From: Microbispora sp. H13382
Lineage (GTDB): Bacteria; Actinomycetota; Actinomycetes; Streptosporangiales; Streptosporangiaceae
DNA: 64,000 nucleotides
Direction: 5' to 3'
Assembly (NCBI RefSeq): GCF_014161445.1
Contig: NZ_JABBXA010000018.1
Location: 124,001 to 188,000 of the forward strand
In this document: positions 50,473 to 58,847 of the stretch, piece by piece
Position numbering within the stretch: the stretch's first letter is position 1
Layout: each line of letters starts with the position of its first letter
The notes under the pieces: generated by a model
What the model saw: the letters and a program-made list of their open reading frames with translations, nothing else
The model's database searches: none
What the model was told of the DNA's origin: nothing
Made by a program: the position numbers and the translations under genes

Positions 50473-51342
50473 ATGTCGCGCAGCGAGATCATTTGAGTGG
50501 ACAGAGACTTCTTTGTCTATACCAAACAGAATTCACCTTCTGTCCGGTATGAGATCGAACGGGCGTTTATGTCCGGTAGGCGAGAGCATCGCAGCGGGTC
50601 GGCATTCACTTCAGGGAGCAGGCGCTCGGCAGCGCGGTGATGGCGCGATCGTGGTCCGACCTCGTCTGCGCGTCGGGTGTGGCGGGATGCGGCGCGGGCG
50701 AGTGGCAGGCCGCCCGGGTCCGGCGGGCCCTGACGGCCTGCCGGACCCTCGAAGCCTGTGCGGCCCGGTAAACGCGGAAACCCGTCCGGCCGGCGCCGCG
50801 TACACGGCGCGGCCGTGTACGCGGCGCCGGCGCACCTGTCGTCGAGTCCGAGGACCCGACGGACCCAACAGACGACCGCAAGGAGGCTGCGCGACGAGGA
50901 GGAACGGCTCGTGGCGTCCGGGAGTCTCGGCCGGCCGGATTTGCTCGCCTTTCCGGCCCTGTGCACCCCTTCCGGCGTTGCTCGATAAGGAACATTATGT
51001 CAAGTAGCCACTGAAGGCCCCTCTCCGGAGGATTCCCGCCGTCGCCCGGACAGGGTGCTCATGCTGCCAAAATCGAGGCGAACCGCCCGGGCTGGCGTGA
51101 CGCCGACGACATCGGAACCGAGTGCATGCCCAGCGGCCGCTCTCCTTGCCGTGGACGGACCGGTGTCGCGCGATCCGGGACATCCTCGTGGTTCGCCCGC
51201 AGACCACGGCGAGAGCCGCAATGCTCACGTCCGCCCCTGCGGAATTCGATGCGCCGGGCGCACCTGTCACCGAGCCGGATCGCGCGAGAAGCCGTTTCTG
51301 CGCGAGCCGCGGTTGCCCGTCGGCGAGCTCTGTGAGAGACGG
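50473..51342. other. Gene-poor region
   Basis: 870 bp without a convincing gene. It contains the long hairpin at 50789-50831. A 43-residue frame at about 50639-50770 and short protein-like runs near 51060-51200 lack starts, ribosome sites and family resemblance, and may be decayed coding sequence. Confidence 0.5.
50789..50831. repeat. 43-bp hairpin with 20-bp perfect arms
   Basis: Left arm 50789-50808 (GCCGGCGCCGCGTACACGGC) pairs completely with 50812-50831 around a three-base loop. It is far from any gene end (about 320 bp after the RmlD-like stop). Confidence 0.85.
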
Positions 51343-51903
51343 TCACGGACGGTGACCACTGCCCTCTCCCCCGCTGTGTCCGCCGTCCGCGCCCACGAGC
51401 GCGACCTCCCTGTGGCCGTCCGGCAGCAGGGCCAGGAGTTGCCGCGTATGACCGGGAAGTTCCTCTTCGGCGAGGCCGGTGATGAGGTCGCGCAACGCCA
51501 CGGGCTGATCGACCAGGACCATGCCCTTGGACAGGAGCAGGGTGGGCACGGGTGTGTCGAGCTCGGCCTCGCTCAGCATCGGTCCGCCGAGTGCGCACAG
51601 GGCCTCCCCCTGGAGGCGGATGCGGTCCCGAAGCCCGGCGGTGCCGCCGGCGCGCACGATGACGCGTTCGATGGTCCAGGTGTCGAGCGCCATGCGGTTG
51701 TCGTACGTCACGCTCGCTCCCGCGGCGACCGAGGAGGCGGCGGTGATGGTGACGGCGTTGACGATGGAGACGTGCGCCAGAATCTGGTCGGCGTTCCACT
51801 CGCCGGGAGGCGGGACGAGGCTCGCTCCCCCGCGGTCGGCCACCGCGGCGGCGGCGTCCAGCAGTGTGCGATAGGCCTCGCGGAGCGGAGCGCTGTCCAC
51901 CAT
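51343..51903 (-). CDS. Maleylpyruvate isomerase/DinB-like N-terminal domain protein
   Basis: A 186-residue four-helix protein of the mycothiol-dependent maleylpyruvate isomerase/DinB type: LREAYRTLLDAAAAVADRGG, VPPPGEWNADQILAHVSIVN (the metal His is the HVS histidine), and LRDLITGLAEEELPGHTRQL. The last part includes H in GHTRQLLALL. A metal-bound thiol-transferase role is family knowledge only. ATG 51903 has GAGGA upstream. It follows the ArsR-SRPBCC gene by 47 bp on the same strand and is probably in its operon. Confidence 0.75.
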   Translation of the reverse strand: MVDSAPLREAYRTLLDAAAAVADRGGASLVPPPGEWNADQILAHVSIVNAVTITAASSVAAGASVTYDNRMALDTWTIERVIVRAGGTAGLRDRIRLQGEALCALGGPMLSEAELDTPVPTLLLSKGMVLVDQPVALRDLITGLAEEELPGHTRQLLALLPDGHREVALVGADGGHSGGEGSGHRP

Positions 51904-51950
51904 GTCGTCCTCTTTCTTCGCTGTTCGAAGTCGTGCGTGGGAGTGCCGTC

Positions 51951-52757
51951 TCAGGCCTGCGCGGGCGACATCTCCCATGGCGCCTGCGGGAGGACGTCGC
52001 CCGTCTCGATCAGCGACTTGAGGTTCGCCAGCACGGCCGGCCATCCGTGCGAAACCGCGTCGCGCATGTCCTCGTTGGCGAGGTTCTCGTGGGTCACGCT
52101 GAGACGGACGATGTCCTGGTGCGGTTCGACGAGGAAGGTGACGACCGACGGTTGCCTCGGCTCGGCGTCGAGGGCGTCCTCGAAGGTGATGACCAGTCGC
52201 GTCGGAGGTTCGGCCTCGATCACCCGGCCGGCGACGTCGACGACGCCTGATCCATCGACGCGCCGGTGCTCCCAGGTCGAGCCCGGCTGCCAGTCCGAGA
52301 CGTTGGCGTGTCCCCAGTAGCGCGCCGTCAGGTCCGCGTCCGTCAGGGCGTGCCACACCTGCTCCGCGCTCGCCCGGATGTAGGTGACGTAGACGTAGGT
52401 CGGCACGGACGTGGGTTCGTCGCTCATGGCGTACTCCTCTGCTTGTTTCTTGATGGCACTGATCGCGTTCAGCCGGGGCCTGTCGAACCCCGCTATCCAG
52501 CGCTGCTCGATCTCGTGGATCGGCACGGGGTTGAGGTAGTGAAGTCGTTCCCGTCCGCGCCGTACGACGGTGACGAGGTTGGCCCGCTCGAGGATGTCGA
52601 GGTGCTGGGTCGCCGACTGGCGCGCCATGTCCAGGCGCTCGCACAGCTCGCGCAGCGTCTGACCGTTGTGCTCGCGCAGGCGGTCGAGCAGGAGCCGCCG
52701 GGTGGAGTCGGCCAGTGCCTTGAAGACCATGTCCATCTGTGTCGCTTCGGACTTCAC
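51951..52757 (-). CDS. ArsR-SRPBCC fusion protein
   Basis: One 268-residue polypeptide joins an ArsR repressor (about 8-100: MDMVFKALADSTRRLLLDRL, TLRELCERLDMARQSATQHL, wing RRGRERLHYLNPVPIHEIEQ) to an AHSA1-like SRPBCC domain (about 115-255: VTYIRASAEQVWHALTDADL, TARYWG). In most genomes, and at 35701-36557 here, these are two genes. The leaderless-type GTG 52757 is chosen because a -10 ends seven bases upstream; ATG 52736 is an alternative. The ligand of the SRPBCC part may directly tune DNA binding. Confidence 0.88.
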   Translation of the reverse strand: MKSEATQMDMVFKALADSTRRLLLDRLREHNGQTLRELCERLDMARQSATQHLDILERANLVTVVRRGRERLHYLNPVPIHEIEQRWIAGFDRPRLNAISAIKKQAEEYAMSDEPTSVPTYVYVTYIRASAEQVWHALTDADLTARYWGHANVSDWQPGSTWEHRRVDGSGVVDVAGRVIEAEPPTRLVITFEDALDAEPRQPSVVTFLVEPHQDIVRLSVTHENLANEDMRDAVSHGWPAVLANLKSLIETGDVLPQAPWEMSPAQA

Positions 52758-52764
52758 ATCCGAG

Positions 52765-52795
52765 ATTATGCAGGCATTTGCCTGCCTATTGTCAA
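52765..52795 (-). promoter_or_regulatory. ArsR-SRPBCC promoter with operator
   Basis: On the minus strand TTGACA (52795-52790) and CATAAT (52770-52765) enclose 19 bp containing GCAGGC-N4-GCCTGC, a dyad that extends with one mismatch to TAGGCAGGCA/TGCCTGCATA. It is the same operator-in-spacer design as at 35665-35694. Confidence 0.7.
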
Positions 52796-52907
52796 TGCCG
52801 CTGTTCACGCGGCATGCCGCACCTCTTCGGTGCGAGGATGCAAGGCGGCCGTACGTCGGGATGTGGGAGGGGGCCGCTGGCGCATGCCGTGCCGGGCGGC
52901 ACTCCAC

Positions 52908-53141
52908 TCAGCCTCGCGAACCGGTCGTTTCTGCGAGTCGCACGGCTACATTCGAGTCCGCGCGTAGGTGCAGCGCGTCTCGGACGAACGTCGCCCCTGC
53001 GGCGTCGACGTACATGCCCCCCAGGCACTTCACCATCTCGATCGAGCGGTCCCGGTCGCCCTCGGCCGTGGGGGTGCCCGGAATCTGGCTCAGCCACTGG
53101 ACGTGCCGGGCTGATCGCCGGCGTCGCCAGGGCGCGACGGA
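52908..53141 (-). pseudogene. Start-less coding fragment, family unknown
   Basis: A minus-strand frame open for 78 codons has no good start but reads like protein: HVQWLSQIPGTPTAEGDRDR, SIEMVKCLGGMYVDAAGATF, VRDALHLRADSNVAVRLAET, then a stop. It lies between the ArsR-SRPBCC promoter and a strong hairpin. I cannot name the family. It is best read as the 3' remnant of a lost gene. Confidence 0.45.
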
Positions 53142-53165
53142 TCATCGTGAGGTGAGTCCGTCCCT

Positions 53166-53202
53166 GGAGCCGCACGCCCGGTCGTACCGGGCGTGCGGCT
53201 CC
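53166..53202. terminator. 17-bp-arm hairpin terminator
   Basis: GGAGCCGCACGCCCGGT pairs perfectly with 53186-53202 around a three-base loop. It is downstream of the lipid-kinase gene on the minus strand (142 bp after its stop) and upstream of the coding fragment. Confidence 0.75.
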
Positions 53203-53343
53203 TCCGCGACAACCAGACCCGCGCCGCCGGGAACTCCCGCAGCTCTGGTCCCGGTCGCCGTACGCGTGCTCATCCGCCGTTGCGAGCGGGGCCCGTACTC
53301 GGCGTTCTCGTCCAGGCGGAAGAACCGCTCCGGCTCCCGGTGG

Positions 53344-54300
53344 TCAGGCGGGGGTTTCGGGCAGGCAGACCGTGATGGCCTGGGGCACGACTTTGACCGT
53401 GATGCGATCGACCCGGTCGCGGGCTCCCCCGTCCAGTTCGTACGCCATGGGGGTGCGGAGTTTGACGGTCACCTTCCTGGCGCGGGTGATGCGGACGAAG
53501 GGGGACTTCTCGGCGTCTCCGGCGCTCATCCGGCCGAGGGCGCGGGCCCATTGGATGGGGCCTTCGGCGGTGGAGACGCCGACTTCGAGCCAGCCGTCGT
53601 CGAATCGGGCGTCTTCGAAGACGTCGATGCCGCCGGTGACGGTGCCGACGTTGCCGACCAGGACGCAGCTCGCGTCGCCTTCGAACCAGTCGTTGCCGTC
53701 GATCTTGATTTTCATGGGGGTCACGGCGCCGCCGACGTGGCGCAGCCCGGTCCAGATGTAGGCGAAGCGGCCGAGGCGGTCCTTGAGGCCGCGGTCGGCG
53801 TCGGCGATCATTTCGGCGTCGAATCCGACGCCGGCCATGACCGCGAAGTGCTCGCCGTTGATCTTGCCGAGGTCCATCTTGGCGCGGCGCCCTTCGAAGC
53901 CGATGCGTACGGCCTCGGGCAGGTCCTCGGGGATGCCGAGGTTGCGGGCGAGCAGGTTGGCGGTCCCTGCGGGGATGACGGCGACGGTGGCGTCGCTTCC
54001 GGCGAGGGCGTCGACGCAGCGTTGCACGGTGCCGTCGCCGCCCCAGAGGAAGAACAGGTCCGCGCCGTCCTTGAGGGCCTGGCGGACCTTCTTGGGGGCC
54101 TTCTTGCTCTTGGGGACCTCGTACCAGAGCAGGTCGTCGACGTCGTAGCCGGCGATGAGCTTGCGGAGCTCGTCGAGGCCGCCACCGATGGTTTTCTTGC
54201 GGTGTGCGATGACGGCGACGCGGGGCGTCTTGGTGCGGGGGGTGGCGGTAGCGGCGGTGGCGGGCTCGTCCGTGGACCGCCGGTCAGCGGATTTCACCAT
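53344..54300 (-). CDS. Diacylglycerol kinase-family lipid kinase
   Basis: A 318-residue DAGK/sphingosine-kinase-fold enzyme that phosphorylates lipids. The ATP motif is LFFLWGGDGTVQRCVDALAG (GGDGT), followed by AVIPAGTANLLARNLGIPED, and the C-terminal beta-sandwich includes VGNVGTVTGGIDVFEDARFD. ATG 54300 is used because the frame upstream is Arg/His-rich. A Thr/Ala-rich tail precedes the fold (residues 9-25). The substrate could be diacylglycerol or a related polar lipid. It follows the DUF3224 gene by 29 bp on the same strand. Confidence 0.9.
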   Translation of the reverse strand: MVKSADRRSTDEPATAATATPRTKTPRVAVIAHRKKTIGGGLDELRKLIAGYDVDDLLWYEVPKSKKAPKKVRQALKDGADLFFLWGGDGTVQRCVDALAGSDATVAVIPAGTANLLARNLGIPEDLPEAVRIGFEGRRAKMDLGKINGEHFAVMAGVGFDAEMIADADRGLKDRLGRFAYIWTGLRHVGGAVTPMKIKIDGNDWFEGDASCVLVGNVGTVTGGIDVFEDARFDDGWLEVGVSTAEGPIQWARALGRMSAGDAEKSPFVRITRARKVTVKLRTPMAYELDGGARDRVDRITVKVVPQAITVCLPETPA

Positions 54301-54329
54301 GGACTGCCGGCTACCCGGATGGGGGCGGG

Positions 54330-54725
54330 TTAGGCGTCGGGCAGGGTGTAGTCGAGGAGGTAGTGGTGGCCGTCCTCCACGCGGATCGTGCCCTCGCCGG
54401 TGAGTCCGGCCAGTTCGCCGGTGCCGCTGGTGGGGACGATCTGCCACTTCAGCCACTGTTCACCGTTGTGGCTGGCCGCGCTGTGCTGGAGTACGAAGGT
54501 GCCCTTGCGTCCGTGGAGGGTGCCTTCGAAGTGTTCGACGCCGACGTAGGCGGCGGGGCCGCCGGGGGTGACGACGGTGAGGATTTCGGTGGTGCTGGTG
54601 CCCAGGAGGTCGCCCTGGAAGGTTTTGGCGATGTGGTTGCGGCCGAAGGTGGCGCCTTCTTTCTCCTCGGTCGCCAGTTCGGTCCAGCCGGTGATGTCGA
54701 ACGTTCCGGTCGCGTGTCCGTTCAT
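54330..54725 (-). CDS. DUF3224 family protein
   Basis: A 131-residue beta-barrel protein matching DUF3224: GTFDITGWTELATEEKEGAT, VGVEHFEGTLHGRKGTFVLQ (with HSAA) and TGELAGLTGEGTIRVEDGHH. The fold resembles allene-oxide-cyclase-like barrels. Function is unknown. It is 29 bp upstream of the lipid kinase on the same strand. Confidence 0.88.
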   Translation of the reverse strand: MNGHATGTFDITGWTELATEEKEGATFGRNHIAKTFQGDLLGTSTTEILTVVTPGGPAAYVGVEHFEGTLHGRKGTFVLQHSAASHNGEQWLKWQIVPTSGTGELAGLTGEGTIRVEDGHHYLLDYTLPDA

Positions 54726-54841
54726 GTGTCCAGCGTGCCGCGTGTTCCTGTCATCTTCCGTCAGGTATGGCGGTGACTTGCGGGTGAGGGGAAGGAGAAA
54801 TCTCGGCGAATGCCGTTAAGCCGGCCACTTTTCAGCCGTTC

Positions 54842-55654
54842 ATGACAGATGATCGGAGGCATGGGTTTTCCCCGACCGGCCGTCCCGGTCCCCGCCGGCC
54901 GGTCCGTCCAGGCGCGTCCACCGGAATGCTGACCTCTCCCTTTCCTTCCCAGGAGGGCCGCAGGACCGCGTTCGAGGTGTTCGGGTCGGCTGCGACGGCT
55001 CCGCGGCGGGCGCGCGCGTTCGTACGGTGCCAGTTGCGGGGGTGGGAGCTCGCGCATCTGGCCGAGACGGCGGAGCTGGTCGTCTCCGAGCTGGTGACGA
55101 ACGCGGTGCGGGCGACGGACGCCGTGGTGAGCCCGCCGGTCGCCTCGTCGATGTTCCCGGTGGCCCTGCGGACGGTGGCGCTGCGGGTCCGGGTGGCGTC
55201 CGGGCGGCGCAGCCTGTTCATCGAGGTGTGGGACGTCAGCGACCGTGAGCCGGTGCCGCGCGGCGATGTGGAGGGCGAGCTGGGCGAAGGCGGCCGGGGG
55301 CTCGCGCTGGTCGGCGGCCTGGCCCGGAACTGGGGGCACTACCCGGCGCCGGATCGGGGCAAGATCGTGTGGTGTGAGCTGGCCATCGTCCCGGTCGAGG
55401 GGGCGCGTCCGCGGGGGGCGGCCGGCGCCCCGGACACCGGTCCCGGGCGGTGCGGACGGGCGGGGGTGCCGGCGGCGGGCCCGCGGGAGCGGACGGCCGC
55501 GGCCGTCCCGGCGGGAGCGTCCGCGGGGCCGTCGCCGGAGGGGCTGCCGCGGCGGGACCGGCGGCATCCGGTGGGCGTGCGGGCGGACGGTCCGGACGAG
55601 GCGACGTTGCGGCGGGTGCTTGAGGGCCTGCGGGCACTGGACGTGCGCGGCTGA
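54842..55654 (+). CDS. RsbW-like ATP-binding (HATPase) protein
   Basis: A 270-residue regulator with a single anti-sigma-type HATPase_c domain at about 45-185. The N box is AETAELVVSELVTNAVRATD, the G1 box FIEVWDVSD and the G2 box GEGGRGLALVGGLARNWGHY. The C-terminal 85 residues are a disordered Gly/Pro/Arg tail. Such serine kinases titrate anti-anti-sigma proteins or act in other signalling. No sigma or antagonist gene is adjacent. ATG 54926 is an alternative start. Confidence 0.85.
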   Translation: MTDDRRHGFSPTGRPGPRRPVRPGASTGMLTSPFPSQEGRRTAFEVFGSAATAPRRARAFVRCQLRGWELAHLAETAELVVSELVTNAVRATDAVVSPPVASSMFPVALRTVALRVRVASGRRSLFIEVWDVSDREPVPRGDVEGELGEGGRGLALVGGLARNWGHYPAPDRGKIVWCELAIVPVEGARPRGAAGAPDTGPGRCGRAGVPAAGPRERTAAAVPAGASAGPSPEGLPRRDRRHPVGVRADGPDEATLRRVLEGLRALDVRG

Positions 55655-55681
55655 GCGCCGGGCCGCGGGATGCCGGGCGGG

Positions 55682-56131
55682 TCAGGGGACGACGGTGACC
55701 GGCCAGCGGCCGGCGCGGACCAGGCGGAGGGCGACCGAGCCGATGAAGCGGTGGCCGGCCTGTGTGGAGGCTCCCACCACGACCGCGTCCGCTCTGATCT
55801 CGTCGGCGATCCTGGCGAGGACGCCGGAGGCGTCGCCGTATTCGGTGCGGAAGGTGTAGTCGACGCGCGAGTGGGCGGCCTGGGCGAAGCGTTCCACCTG
55901 GTCGCGTAGCTCCGCGGCGACCTGCTCCCCCGCCTCGATCACCGAGGCCGACGCGGCGGGCATCATCGTGCTGATCGTGCCGGGGCTGGTGACGTGGACG
56001 AGGACGACGTGCGAGCCCTGACGGCGGGCGAGCCCCCAGGCGTAAGCCGCGGCGCGCATGGAGGTCTCCGAGCCGTCGATGCCGGCGAGGATCACCCGCG
56101 GGCCGTCGGTGCCCAGCTCGAACGTGTTCAC
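55682..56131 (-). CDS. Universal stress protein (UspA family)
   Basis: A 149-residue USP with the ATP-binding features: VILAGIDGSETSMRAAAYAW at the start, the VVVGASTQAGHRFIGSVALR strand (G-2x-G-9x-G(S) region, with GSVA) and the terminal VTVVP. GTG 56131 is chosen over ATG 56170 because the family fold starts about 12 residues later and the upstream part is Arg-rich. It converges on the RsbW-like gene (27 bp between stops). It is likely a stress- or dormancy-linked ATP-binding protein. Confidence 0.85.
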   Translation of the reverse strand: MNTFELGTDGPRVILAGIDGSETSMRAAAYAWGLARRQGSHVVLVHVTSPGTISTMMPAASASVIEAGEQVAAELRDQVERFAQAAHSRVDYTFRTEYGDASGVLARIADEIRADAVVVGASTQAGHRFIGSVALRLVRAGRWPVTVVP

Positions 56132-56286
56132 GCAAGTCAGCGTACGGCGTCGGACGGGGCGTACGGGCACCGGACCAGGCGGCGTGCGATCGTCGCGGGC
56201 CGCCGGGGAGGCGGGGACAGGGCCCGGCCCGCGGCGCGGATAACCTGTTGCGGAAATGTCGGGGCCGTTGGTTAGGGTCTCGGATC

Positions 56287-57222
56287 GTGGCTGATCAACC
56301 TCTGATCTACGCGCGCGGCCTGGTCAAACGCTTCGGGAAGTTCACCGCCGTCGACGGGATCGACCTCGAGGTGGCGCCGGGTGAGGCGTTCGGTTTCCTC
56401 GGGCCCAACGGGGCCGGTAAGTCCTCCACCATGCGGATGATCGGCTGCGTGTCCACGCCGACCTCTGGGGAGCTGCGGATCCTGGGCATGGACGCGGTGC
56501 GCGACGGGCCGAGCATCCGGGCGCGGCTGGGGGTGTGTCCTCAACTGGACAACCTCGATCCCGACCTGACGGTGCGGGAGAACCTGGTGACGTACGCCCG
56601 TTATTTCGGGCTGTCGCGGGCGGAGAGCCGCAGACGTGCCGACGAGTTGCTGGAGTTCGTGCAGCTCGCCGAGCGTGCGGGCGGGAAGGTGGAGCCGCTG
56701 TCGGGGGGCATGAAGCGGCGGCTGACGATCGCGCGGGCGATGGTGAACGACCCTGATCTCGTGCTGCTCGACGAGCCGACGACGGGGTTGGACCCGCAGG
56801 CCCGTCACCTGCTGTGGGAGCGGTTGTTCCGGCTGAAGCAGCGGGGCGTCACGCTGGTGCTGACGACGCACTACATGGACGAGGCCGAGCAGTTGTGCGA
56901 CCGGCTGGTGGTGATGGACGGCGGCAGGATCGTGGCGGAGGGGTCGCCGCGGTCGCTGATCGAGACCTACTCGACGCCCGAGGTGGTCGAGGTGCGTTTT
57001 CCCGGCATGTCCGAGTCGGGGGCGCGGCATGCGGCGGCGCTGGAGGGGGTCGGCAAGCGGGTGGATCCGCTGCCCGACCGGGTGCTGGTCTACGTGGACG
57101 ACGGCGACGCGGCGTTGGCCGAGATCCAGCGGCGGGGGCTGGAGCCGTCGAGCGTGCTGGTGCGGCGGTCGACGCTGGAGGACGTGTTCCTCCATCTGAC
57201 GGGCCGGACGTTGGTGGACTGA
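56287..57222 (+). CDS. ABC transporter ATP-binding protein (DrrA-like)
   Basis: A 311-residue ATPase of the daunorubicin-resistance type. Walker A GPNGAGKS, Q-loop CPQLDNL, signature LSGGMKRR, Walker B LVLLDEP, H-loop TTH. The C-terminal DUF4162-like tail (VVEVRFPGMSESGARHAAAL, then RRSTLEDVFLHLTGRTL) is typical of DrrA. GTG 56287 lies eight bases after TAGGGT, a leaderless-type start. It is first in an operon with two permease genes. Confidence 0.93.
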   Translation: MADQPLIYARGLVKRFGKFTAVDGIDLEVAPGEAFGFLGPNGAGKSSTMRMIGCVSTPTSGELRILGMDAVRDGPSIRARLGVCPQLDNLDPDLTVRENLVTYARYFGLSRAESRRRADELLEFVQLAERAGGKVEPLSGGMKRRLTIARAMVNDPDLVLLDEPTTGLDPQARHLLWERLFRLKQRGVTLVLTTHYMDEAEQLCDRLVVMDGGRIVAEGSPRSLIETYSTPEVVEVRFPGMSESGARHAAALEGVGKRVDPLPDRVLVYVDDGDAALAEIQRRGLEPSSVLVRRSTLEDVFLHLTGRTLVD

Positions 57223-57223
57223 G

Positions 57224-57997
57224 ATGGCTGTGACCCATGGGGTGCATCCGACGGTCGCGGTGCTGGAGCGGCATCTGACCTTGTACCGGCGGTTGTGGCA
57301 GGCGTCGGTGTTCTCCTCGTTCGTGCTGCCGGTGCTGTTCCTGCTGAGCATCGGTATCGGTGTGGGCGGTTATGTCGGCAGGGTTCAGGGGGTCGACTAC
57401 CTGTCGTGGATCGTGCCGGGCGTGCTCGCGTCGACGGCCTTCCAGATCGCGGTGGGTGAGTCGACCTATTCGGTTCTGGGCGACTTCAAGTGGGTCCGGG
57501 CCTATCACGCGATGCGGGCCACGCCGGTGGGGCCGGCGGACATGGTCCGGGGTCAGCTGCTCTACCTGGTCCTCCGGGTGACGATCGCGGTGGTGGCCTT
57601 CCTGGTCGTGGTGGTGTTCTTCGGCGGGCTGCATTCGCCGTGGGCGCTGGTCACTCCGCTGGTGTGCGCGGTGCTGACGGTGTCGGTGTCGGCGCCGGTG
57701 ATGGCGTTCGCCGCCACGATCGACCATGACAGTTACTTCTCGCTGCTGTTCCGGTTCGTGGTGATCCCGTCGACGTTGTTCGCCGGGGTGTTCTTCCCGG
57801 TGGAGCAGCTGACGGCGGTGTTGCGTCCGCTGGCGTACGCCTCACCGTTGTGGCATGCGGTGGAGTTGTGCCGGGCGGCGACGCTCGGCACGGCCCCGTC
57901 CTGGCCGGTCGCGGTGCATGCCGGGTATCTGCTGGCGTGGGCGGCGGCGGGGTTCTTCCTGGCGGTGCGGGCGTTCCGGAGGAGGTTGGAGGACTGA
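57224..57997 (+). CDS. ABC-2 type permease (DrrB-like)
   Basis: A 257-residue integral membrane protein with about six helices and the ABC-2 layout: SVFSSFVLPVLFLLSIGIGV (TM1), SWIVPGVLASTAFQIAVGES, a central cytoplasmic coupling region AMRATPVGPADMVRGQLLYL and the PVEQLTAVLRPLAYASPLWH loop before the last helix. It starts one base after the ATPase stop. With the next gene it should form the membrane channel. Confidence 0.92.
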   Translation: MAVTHGVHPTVAVLERHLTLYRRLWQASVFSSFVLPVLFLLSIGIGVGGYVGRVQGVDYLSWIVPGVLASTAFQIAVGESTYSVLGDFKWVRAYHAMRATPVGPADMVRGQLLYLVLRVTIAVVAFLVVVVFFGGLHSPWALVTPLVCAVLTVSVSAPVMAFAATIDHDSYFSLLFRFVVIPSTLFAGVFFPVEQLTAVLRPLAYASPLWHAVELCRAATLGTAPSWPVAVHAGYLLAWAAAGFFLAVRAFRRRLED

Positions 57998-58797
57998 TGG
58001 TGACCGCGCTGGTGGCGTCCCGGGTCTCCCCAGGCCGGGTGGGCGCCGTCATCGGCCGCAACGTGGGGGCGCTGCGCTCCGGGCCGTCGTACTGGATCAT
58101 CCTGGTGTCGGGCTTCTTCGAGCCGCTGCTGTATCTGCTGTCGATCGGTGTCGGGGTCGGTGCGCTGATCGGTGATCTGACGGTGGACGGGCGGACCATG
58201 TCGTACGCGGCGTTCGTCGCGCCGGCGATGCTGGCGGTGTCGGCGATGTCGGGGGCGCTGGCCGAGACGACGTTCAATTTTTTCTTCAAGTTGAAGTACA
58301 TGAAGACGTTCGAGGCGGTGCTGGCGACGCCGGTGCGGCCCATCGAGATCGCGTTCGGTGAGCTGGTCTGGTCGATCGTGCGGGGTTCGCTCTACACCGG
58401 GATCTTCCTGGTCGTGATGGTCGCGATGGGGCTGACGGAGCCCGGCTGGGCGTTGGCCGCGTTTCCCGCGACGGTGCTGGTGGGGCTGGCCTTCGGCGGG
58501 CTGGGGATGGCGATCAGCACGCTGATGCGGGGCTGGCAGGATTTCGACCTGATGGGGACCGGGCAGTTCGCGTTGTTCCTGTTCTCCGGGACGTTCTCCC
58601 CCGTGCGGGATTATCCGGCCGCGGTCGAGGTGCTGGTCCAGCTCACGCCGCTGTATCACGCGGTGGAGCTGGTGCGTGGCCTGTGCATGGGCGTGCCGGG
58701 GTGGGGGCTGCTGGGGCACGTGGCCTACCTGGCGGCGCTGGCCGGCGCGGGGGTCTGGTTCGCCTCCCGGCGCCTGGCCCGGGTCCTGTGTGACTGA
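57997..58797 (+). CDS. ABC-2 type permease (second subunit)
   Basis: A 266-residue permease paralogous to the previous gene: PSYWIILVSGFFEPLLYLLS, SYAAFVAPAMLAVSAMSGAL, then AVLATPVRPIEIAFGELVWS and the loop PAAVEVLVQLTPLYHAVELV. Its ATG shares a base with the previous stop (TGATG). ATPase plus two permeases makes a complete exporter, most likely for a hydrophobic drug-like molecule. Confidence 0.92.
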   Translation: MVTALVASRVSPGRVGAVIGRNVGALRSGPSYWIILVSGFFEPLLYLLSIGVGVGALIGDLTVDGRTMSYAAFVAPAMLAVSAMSGALAETTFNFFFKLKYMKTFEAVLATPVRPIEIAFGELVWSIVRGSLYTGIFLVVMVAMGLTEPGWALAAFPATVLVGLAFGGLGMAISTLMRGWQDFDLMGTGQFALFLFSGTFSPVRDYPAAVEVLVQLTPLYHAVELVRGLCMGVPGWGLLGHVAYLAALAGAGVWFASRRLARVLCD

Positions 58798-58847
58798 GGG
58801 TGCGGCTGACGGCGCGACTCCCCCACGCCCACGGCGGTGTCTCGCGC

